In this document: in pieces, positions 58,965-64,000 of the stretch | Numbering within the stretch: the first letter of the stretch is position 1 | How the letters are laid out: each line of letters begins with the position of its first letter | Assembly: GCA_028564705.1 (NCBI GenBank) | Contig: JAPXFQ010002671.1 | Coordinates: 992,001-1,056,000 of the forward strand | Direction: 5' to 3' | Origin: Apricaphanius iberus | Taxonomy: Eukaryota > Chordata > Actinopteri > Cyprinodontiformes > Aphaniidae | Length of the DNA: 64,000 nucleotides | The notes under the pieces: generated by a model | What the model was told of the DNA's origin: nothing | The model's database searches: none | Seen by the model: only the letters and a program-made list of their open reading frames with translations | Position numbers and translations under genes: made by a program

Positions 58965-61900
58965 TCAGGCTTTGTCCTCTGCACCTGTGATAAAAAGGTG
59001 AACGTTTTTGTTGGAGTGCACCATCTGTCCAGCTCGCTGGGCTCCCGTGATGGCAGCCAGCTTGTGGGCATCATAGCGAGAGTAGAGGGCAGTGCAGGTC
59101 CAGCTGGCTTCCTCACCCTGACCTCCTGCTGTTAGCATGTTGCACACCTCGCTGTAGAAGTGGGGGAAGGTGGGGAGTCCGTAAAATATCAAGTTCTTGA
59201 TCCCTTTGATAGTGTACCTGAATTAAACAAGCATGACATGAGCAGTTTGTCTAAGAGAGGAAAGACAAAATCCCTATATAACCGCATAATTTGACGGATG
59301 GTAGAAGAACTGACCTCTTGTAGAAGTGGAAGCGCTCGGTGAAGAGCAGGAACTGTTTTTCTCCTTTCTGAAAGAAATGCCTGGCTCGAGAGACCTCTGA
59401 CTTGTTGGAGTACTCACAGATGGATGTGAAGTTAATCTCCTCTTTCTTCATGTAGTTACGCAGCCGTACGTAGTCAAAGTACGATGGGATGTAAACCAGA
59501 GTGTGGGACATGACAGAGTCTCTGTACTGAGGAAGCACTTTATCAATGAAGAACTGAAACCTACAGGCAGAAAATTTATATAATTAAATATAGTTCAAGC
59601 AGAGAGCGGTGTGAGGAACTTGAGAATATGTTTTAGGACTCGTACCGAGCATCTTGGTCCATGAAGCTGTCAGATGAAAACATTTGGAATACATGAGGTA
59701 GCTGAACCAAAACCTGGCAGATTGAGCCTGTTCTTAGCATGTTTTTTGTGGCGATCTGGGACAAAACAGAAAAACAAATCATGTACATTTTAATTGGATA
59801 GAAATTATTGGAAAATGTAGTAAAAAGTACTTAGTTTTCGATCCTTTTGAGCCTTATGTACAAAGACTTGCAATAATTTCCTACTAAAACGTGTGCTTAA
59901 ATGGAGAAAAATCCAAAGGCTTAAAGAAATCAAGGCGTATAAAACTGTGCATAGTCGTGGATCCAACCTCATTTCCTTAAACTTGGATCACAAAACTGCG
60001 AACAAATCTGGAAATATCAGCCTCCTCCATTGACACAGCTGATTCAAATATGCAACTATGCTGTAAAAACAAAAACTAAACTAAACTGCAGATGTAATTA
60101 TTTAGTCTGCTTGGTGAAAAATCTGAAATCTGACCAGCAGAAGATAAGAGCTGCAGACGAATTGCATTAAACGGATAAAACCGAATTAAAAGCTGACAGA
60201 AATTCAACAGATCCAAAAAGCTTAGCACCCTCTAAAACACTGACTGCCATCTCCATTCCAGGGCCTTTTTTATTGTTTATTAAAATCTAAATTTCTAACA
60301 TAGGCACATAACCTGTATTGTAAAGGGACACTAAAAAGGTTCCAGAAGGATTGCCATGGGAAACCTCAATTGCCTGATGTTCCAGTCTTTATCTTGGACC
60401 AGAAAATCCTCTTGGTCTCAAAATACAAGCTCTCTAAACACGGCATCATTTCCAGTATCCTACAATCACTATGAATAAAAAATAACATTATATAATAAAT
60501 TATTCAAGAGCTGCTGGTGATCTATTTTTCTGCACCAAATTTAATATCGATTAATGTATAAAACTGGATATTTTCATTATTGGTCTTTACATCATGAACA
60601 GTTTCCAAACGTATTATTATTAATGTAGCTAAGCAACAGGAGCTTATTTTATCTTTGAACCAAGATTTTACAGCAGAACCAGTTTTACTTGCTAACCAAC
60701 CTGGTGCACACTTCAAATTTTATGCTCCTTTTTCAGGTTGTCGGCTTGCTTTTGTTGAAAATACTGATTACATCTTTGAGAAATCCTCACAGTGAATTTA
60801 TATCTCAGGAAAGCTCAGAAAACTTGGAGTCAGTAACTAAACTTTAGAGCTTGGGTATTTTAACTTCTTCCAGCTTAGTTTGATCATCCAAGATGCAACT
60901 CTAAGGACACCATTTTTAGGAATTGTTTCACTGGAAGACAAAATAGTCGGCAGAACACAAAAACTATCTCCAAATTGTCTGTAAAAGGACAAGGAACACA
61001 TCTAGGAATATTGTCTTGGAGAGCTAAAGGAAAATTTCCACCATGTTTTATTCTATTCTATGCTATATCTGCTAGGTGCCGGCAACACACCAATAGCTCT
61101 ATACTAACAGTGAGTATATATCAGTCATGAAGCCACAGATGGGCAGCATACACAGCAACTGTGCCCAAAGCCGGGGATTCTTTAAGAGCCATTTTCTTCG
61201 GCTCTTTTCCACCTTGTTTTGTCCCGAAACAGAGGAACTTAAAAGGTGGTCAAGTAAGACTGTAGATGTTTGAAGCAAGTATCTCTATTGCCTGACCTGT
61301 CCTCTGTAGTTGGCGCAGTGTTTAGTGAGGATGTTGTTGATCTGTGGGTCCTGGATGGAACTGAACACCAGCGTCTGTCTGTAGTGTCTGGCCCAGTTGT
61401 TCAGGTTCCACATCCGTACTCGGGAAAAGTCCACTCCGTGGGAGTCCAGCGGCTGCAGGTTCATGTGCTTCATCACATGCTTGGAGGGTGAGGTCAACAC
61501 AGACAAAACCTTAAACCCATGTTAGCTTTCTAGGTTACATATCAATAATTAAGCTTGATACGAATCCAGCCGGAGAAAACAAATCAGGATAAACAGAAGC
61601 TAAAATGATAGAAAGAAGAAGAATACTGAACTTAATAAAGTTGTAAAGTTTGTTAAACAAGCTGAATTGCCTCAATGTTCCATACTGAATAAAAAATGCT
61701 GAGCCATTTTAATTTACATCAGGAAATCCTCCTACCAAGACATGCTCCCAGTTCTGCATGAGGAACACATCAGTTTGATCCAGCACCAGCAGCTCAATGG
61801 ATGACAGGAAGTCGTAGTCCCTCTTACTCTCTCCTTCGGCTCCCAGCACCGTTCGAAGGCCGAGCGGAGAGGCAATGATGATGTCCGATGAGTAGAAGGG

Positions 61901-64000
61901 GGCGTAGAGACGCATGTTCCCCTTCACTATGGACACACCTTGGAGGGAGAGTGTACAAGCAGCAGGATGACCGGAGGGGTTTTTAGAAGCTACTTATTTG
62001 ATCTTTTTTATTTTTACAACGTACCTATCCTGAAGTGATCGTCCACGTTGCCTGAGAAGATGGCGTGGTAATCATCAGGTCTGCGCAGGTTGGCTGGTTT
62101 TTCATCTGCTGCCTCTCCGAACTCCTCCTTGAACTTCTTCTTGTTGCTCACCATGATCTTCTTGCCTTTAGTCTCCAGCAGGCTGATGAGAGTGTGGACG
62201 ACTTGCAGAGCGCTGCCCCGGAACGGAACCAGAATCAGAACCTGGAACAGAGTGACCACAACCCTTTACGTGTTTACGAAGGCGGTCCAGCTTAAATGAA
62301 ACCGTTTCAAAAACATTCCAGTTAAAGTCAAACTTTTTTTTCAACTAAAACTGGTTGACATGTGAAAAATGTTTTTTTGTTTTGTTCAGTGACTGAACGG
62401 TTCTGTGACTTAACAGGTACATCCATCAGTCACAATGCATATCTTTTCGCTTTTCTTTCTCTGCGAACAATAGAAAGATAAGAAAATATTCCAGCAGACT
62501 GAGGCAAAGCAATTGTGGAGACTCAAATTTTAACATTGAGCCGTCTTCTTCTTGCAGTACCAACTACCACCATAAGACGGACTGTTGTTTCCGTGTCCTG
62601 CTTTTGAGCGGGTACAGTGCATTCGCCCCTCAGTAATAAAGGTTAAATGTTGATTTTTCTGCCTGGTCAGTAGTCGAGCTCAAAATTTTTTGATTCTGGT
62701 CAGAAGATGAATTCTCTGTGCATCCTTTACGTTTTCCTGGTTCATTTTGATCCTACAACTTAAGCACTTTTTAAAAACATTTTAAACCAACTCATTGATG
62801 CTTTTATAAAAAAATACAAAACTAATCTGCAGCTGAAATTGACCTCAGACACGGGTTTCGTTGCTTACCTTTGGCCTGGTCAGCCCCTGGTCTCTGGGTT
62901 CATCTTGTGGCTCAGCTCCAGCTTTAGCCCGTGTCTTCCGCTCTCTCAGCTGGGTGTTGTGAGCCAGGACTCTGGAATTGGCCTTCAGGACATGGTTGAG
63001 CACATGGAGGCAGTACGCACTGCGCACATATGGGCCCTGCTTAAGAGGGCAGGCATCTGGAAGGCACAGGTCCTTGTAGGAGCCCATGAGGGCCAGCAGC
63101 TCCATCTGGAGGGGGCTGATCTCTTCGGCGTTTCCCATAGGACTGAACGACTGGTTCAGATTCTTCCAGCTGCTCTCCAAAAGTTTATGGAAAACAGTTT
63201 GGTGTGCGTCTTTTTGGTGGCCAATGGGGCCGAACCTTTCAAGAGGATTGGTGCAGAGAAGATTTCCCAATTTTGGCCACTAAACCCAAAAAAGAAAAAA
63301 GGAGCAGAGAAACTTTATTCTCAATGTAGGGATGCTTAGTACAAAGCACAATGCAGTGCAAAAATATTTCCACCCTGTTAACTGTTCTGCTGGAAATCAT
63401 GCAGCTTTTAGAATTAGGTTTCTTTAATAGCTGGTTCCCTCTGTTGCTTACAGTGCCTTTAAAAAATAGTCATACTCAAATGTGAAAACGCTCAGTGGAA
63501 ATTAATATTCTTGCAATGTACTGTATCATAAAAAAATATATATTAAAGCTGCTTTATTCTGTAAGAAGGTGGTTTTGTTGATACCGTGATCTGAGTTTTG
63601 GATTTGCAGCCAGATGTTAGTTTAAACACGTCCTCTTCAGTGAGCTCGGTATCCAGATGGTTTAAAAACATGTCTGCAAGTTATAAATACAAAAACTAAT
63701 GTTAGCTGATCTAGACAGAGATAAAAAAAAGATTCATAGCGTAAGTCTTTATGTTCATTAAGTGTTCTATCTGCTCACACCTTTATTGCTCTTGAGTTGT
63801 GCGCCGTTTTCCTCATGTTCTCCTTTTTCCATGAAGTTGGTCTCCAGACAGAATGCGGACTCGTGCTCCTTGTCCACAAACTCTGCATCTCCTGCCACCT
63901 CCTTCTTTACATCAGCCCCCTCTTCATCTCCGGGCTCCTCTTCTCCATGTTCTCCTTCTCCTCCATCCTCACCTTCATCACTGCCCTCTACATTACATAA
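58965..64000 (-). CDS. utp25: U3 snoRNA-associated protein UTP25 (digestive organ expansion factor), 3' part
   Basis: Exons read (high to low): 64000(open)-63781, 63673-63585, 63279-62869, 62241-62025, 61938-61736, 61479-61297, 59755-59646, 59560-59315, 59217-58965. All junctions are GT-AG and in phase; the stop is TGA at 58967-58965. UTP25 acts in the nucleolus in the SSU processome, processing 18S pre-rRNA. In zebrafish the gene is known as def and is needed for digestive-organ growth. The acidic N-terminal region is partly visible (63781-64000). Motifs follow human UTP25: [89 protein letters not shown] (helicase-like motif II remnant), [35 protein letters not shown] and [11 protein letters not shown]. 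The start and first exons lie beyond 64000. Confidence 0.95.

Noticed and set aside
62065..63339. Plus-strand open frames up to 166 codons
   Set aside because: Antisense shadows of utp25 exons.
1..64000. tRNA, rRNA or snoRNA genes
   Set aside because: I saw no cloverleaf with A and B boxes or other RNA-gene signature. A covariance-model scan (tRNAscan-SE, Infernal) would be decisive; I cannot run it.

Overview
The window reads as nuclear DNA of a teleost fish. It has intron-split vertebrate genes with GT-AG junctions and polyadenylation signals, and a dense load of fish-type transposons (Tc1/mariner, hAT, THAP- and TTAA-associated DNA elements, RTE and L1/Tx1-like LINE fragments). I cannot name the species. 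All exon models are my own reading of splice sites and reading phase; none is backed by transcript data.

Region 1 (1-7000) is intergenic: a 5'-truncated LINE with a perfect 13-bp target duplication, a complete but stop-damaged Tc1 element, and about 3.4 kb with no gene. Region 2 (7022-36095, minus strand) is one gene of at least 19 coding exons, a ZMYM4-like MYM zinc-finger protein of about 1165 residues. Every junction keeps phase. Its last exon does not encode the Crypton-derived C-terminus of human ZMYM4; it encodes the C-terminal cysteine-rich region of a piggyBac transposase. Its introns hold an intact full-length Tc1 element, several hAT elements, a pair of perfect hairpins, and a THAP-domain exon that could serve as an alternative first exon.

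Region 3 (36100-40340) is intergenic, with a TA-flanked non-autonomous element and an RTE LINE fragment. Region 4 (40347-45488, plus) is a complete six-exon adprs (ARH3) gene. Region 5 (46889-56894, minus) is an SLC7A9-like amino-acid transporter locus. Three separate, intact, single-exon copies of the N-terminal half (TM1-6) lie in tandem, all ending in a phase-0 donor at the same codon, upstream of only one set of five exons for the C-terminal half (TM7-12). This looks like a UGT1/protocadherin-style variable-first-exon locus and is the strongest candidate for a previously undescribed arrangement. Region 6 (58965 to the window end, minus) is the 3' part of utp25, a ribosome-biogenesis gene whose 5' end lies outside the window.

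The genes have unrelated roles: a chromatin/SUMO-type zinc-finger protein, an ADP-ribosylserine hydrolase, a heteromeric amino-acid transporter light chain, and an SSU-processome factor. In human, ZMYM4 and ADPRS both lie on chromosome 1p34, so their proximity here is probably old synteny.
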